From Gemmatimonas sp. UBA7669 (GTDB taxonomy: Bacteria; Gemmatimonadota; Gemmatimonadetes; Gemmatimonadales; Gemmatimonadaceae): 64,000 bases of DNA. The notes beneath the pieces are model-generated. The model ran no database searches. It saw only the letters and a program-made list of their open reading frames with translations, and was not told the origin of the DNA. Made by a program: the position numbers and the translations under genes. Positions 62,997 to 64,000 of the stretch are shown here, piece after piece; the first letter of the stretch is position 1; every line of letters starts with the position of its first letter. Where the stretch lies: assembly GCF_002483225.1 (NCBI RefSeq), contig NZ_DLHL01000061.1:10993-74992 (forward strand), read 5' to 3'.

Positions 62997-63195
62997 AGCA
63001 GGGACCTGATCGATCGATAGATCTGAGTGGGTGGGTAGCTCGTTTGATCCTCGGTGTACCACACCGTATTGGAGCTCGAGCCCCACCCTGGTGATCCGCA
63101 AGCCCGTACAGCTGCTCGGGGCCGCGCTGCGAGCCCGCATACAAGGTGGGGTCTGCCGATCCGATCGTTCCTGCGCCCTCTCACCGGACCGGGTC
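62997..63195 (+). ncRNA. Candidate IS110 bridge RNA region
   Basis: The stretch before the transposase start folds well by eye: hairpin CGGTGT-ACC-ACACCG (about 63051-63065), a long-range stem CCCCACCCTG (about 63080) with CAAGGTGGGG (ending about 63151), and an inner GCTCG/CGAGC. IS110-group elements encode a bridge RNA in this position with loops that pair with target and donor DNA. ATACAAGG (63139-63146) is the exact complement of CCTTGTAT (62987-62994) at the element boundary. The assignment is inferred. Confidence 0.4.
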
Positions 63196-64000
63196 ATGTT
63201 TATCGGCATTGATGTCGCGAAAGACACGTTGGTCGTGGCGGCGCGCCCGACCGGCACGTTGGAAACGGTGGCCAATAGTGCGGCCGGCCTGCAGCCGCTC
63301 CTCACGACGTGGCGCGCACACCCGCCCACGTTGATCGTGGTGGAAGCGACGGGCGGCTATGAAGTGCTCGTAGTGCTCACCCTATCGTTGGCCGGCCTCC
63401 CGGTGTCCGTGGTCAATCCGCGGCAGGTGCGCGACTTCGCCAAGGGCACGGGCCAGTTGGCCAAGACCGATGCCATCGACGCGCACGTGTTGGCGCACTT
63501 TGGCGAGCTGATGCAGCCGCCGGTGCGCCCGCTCGCGGATGCGGAGACGCGCGCCCTTGAGGCCCTCGTGGCGCGGCGCGAGCAACTGCGCCTCATGCTC
63601 GAGGCCGAGCGGCAGCGCCTCACGCAACCGGCCGCCCACGCGCCGGCCGTGCGCACGAGCCTGGAACACACCATTGCGTTTCTCCAGCAGCAACTCGCGC
63701 ATACCGATGACGAGATCGGCACTGCGGTCGCCGCGCATCCCGTGTGGGCCGCACGGAGCGCGCTGCTCCAGAGTGTGCCGGGCGTCGGCCCGATGATCGC
63801 GCAGGCTCTGCTCGGGTGGCTGCCCGAACTGGGGCACCTGACGCGCCAGCAGATCGGCAAGCTCGTCGGCGTCGCGCCCTTCAATCGCGACTCGGGCCGT
63901 TACCGCGGCACGCGCCGCATTGCCGGCGGCCGCGCGGCGGTCCGCGCCAAGCTCTACATGGGCGCGCTGGTCGCGGTGGGGCGTGTTCAGAGTTTTGTGT
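63196..64000 (+). CDS. IS110-family transposase (recombinase), truncated by window end
   Basis: The open frame runs from the ATG at 63196 to the last base, about 268 residues. The N-terminal DEDD RuvC-like domain shows FIGIDVAKDTLVV, the Glu in VVEATGGYE, and KTDAIDAHVLA with two Asp. A coiled linker (ALVARREQLRLMLEAERQRL) leads to the Transposase_20 domain with SVPGVGPMIAQALLGWLPEL, continuing to IGKLVGVAPFNRDSGRYRG. The catalytic Ser expected further on in this domain is beyond what is visible. Only the window edge truncates it. The family inserts without inverted repeats and often chooses repeated palindromes as targets. Confidence 0.93.
   Translation, partial: MFIGIDVAKDTLVVAARPTGTLETVANSAAGLQPLLTTWRAHPPTLIVVEATGGYEVLVVLTLSLAGLPVSVVNPRQVRDFAKGTGQLAKTDAIDAHVLAHFGELMQPPVRPLADAETRALEALVARREQLRLMLEAERQRLTQPAAHAPAVRTSLEHTIAFLQQQLAHTDDEIGTAVAAHPVWAARSALLQSVPGVGPMIAQALLGWLPELGHLTRQQIGKLVGVAPFNRDSGRYRGTRRIAGGRAAVRAKLYMGALVAVGRVQSFV

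Larger units (their letters stand above)
62989..64000 (+). mobile_element. IS110-family insertion sequence, 5' part
   Basis: The left boundary is placed between 62989 and 62997, where palindrome copy 3 is interrupted. It comprises about 200 bases of structured non-coding DNA and the transposase gene. The right end lies beyond the window. IS110 elements lack terminal inverted repeats, which agrees with none being seen at the left end. Confidence 0.7.

Overview
This window is most likely a chromosomal segment of a member of the Gemmatimonadota (Gemmatimonas-like). This is inferred from high GC content, secreted proteins rich in Ala/Thr/Ser, SusC/SusD and PorV-type outer-membrane genes beside a GWxTD-domain protein, many small lipoproteins, and an LPS gene (kdtA) that marks a Gram-negative envelope. 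No rRNA or species marker is present, so the assignment is an inference.

Layout. 1-1.6 kb: a MarR regulator converges on a five-gene tRNA operon (minus strand; Ala, Gly, Val, Arg, Pro) with a readable promoter and terminator. 1.8-5.0 kb: a short RpoD-type sigma factor, then an overlapping trio of MlaF-like ATPase, Nudix hydrolase and AraC-type regulator. 5.2-9.4 kb: an F1-ATPase operon atpA-G-D-C with no F0 or delta genes and a very short epsilon, preceded by a perfect CRP/FNR-type palindrome. 9.6-10.7 kb: a LytTR regulator with a degenerate receiver. 11.3-21.7 kb: a five-gene envelope operon (TonB receptor, 1454-aa secreted protein with a T9SS/FlgD-like C-terminus, PorV-like barrel, small barrel, lipoprotein). 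22-26.4 kb: propeller-like protein, GWxTD/TPR protein and a small barrel protein. 27-34.2 kb: SusC-SusD locus with accessory lipoproteins. 34.2-38.7 kb: kdtA with a DsbA-like lipoprotein, then TPM-protein, nucleotidyltransferase and LemA. 38.8-47.1 kb: dnaE-accA-ricT-metG on the minus strand, split between ricT and metG by a compact element carrying a four-helix-bundle gene. 47.1-53.5 kb: predicted aminopeptidase, M16 metalloprotease and UvrD-type helicase. 54.1-62.7 kb: two large Ig-repeat lipoproteins and two small lipoproteins. 63.2 kb to the end: an IS110-family transposase cut by the window edge.

The least ordinary content is intergenic. Several families of two-layer palindromes fill the gaps. 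One family (10.74, 48.20 and 62.90 kb) keeps its outer arms nearly constant while the inner arms differ between copies but stay exactly self-complementary. The third copy has lost its right outer arm where the IS110 element begins, and a structured non-coding stretch before the transposase is a candidate bridge RNA. A separate ~1 kb element at 40.37-41.41 kb has a four-helix-bundle (S23/IVS-type) gene between inverted ~185-bp arrays of tiny GACTGC-GGTA-GCAGTC hairpins, with one array tandemly duplicated. These are the best candidates for undescribed systems here.
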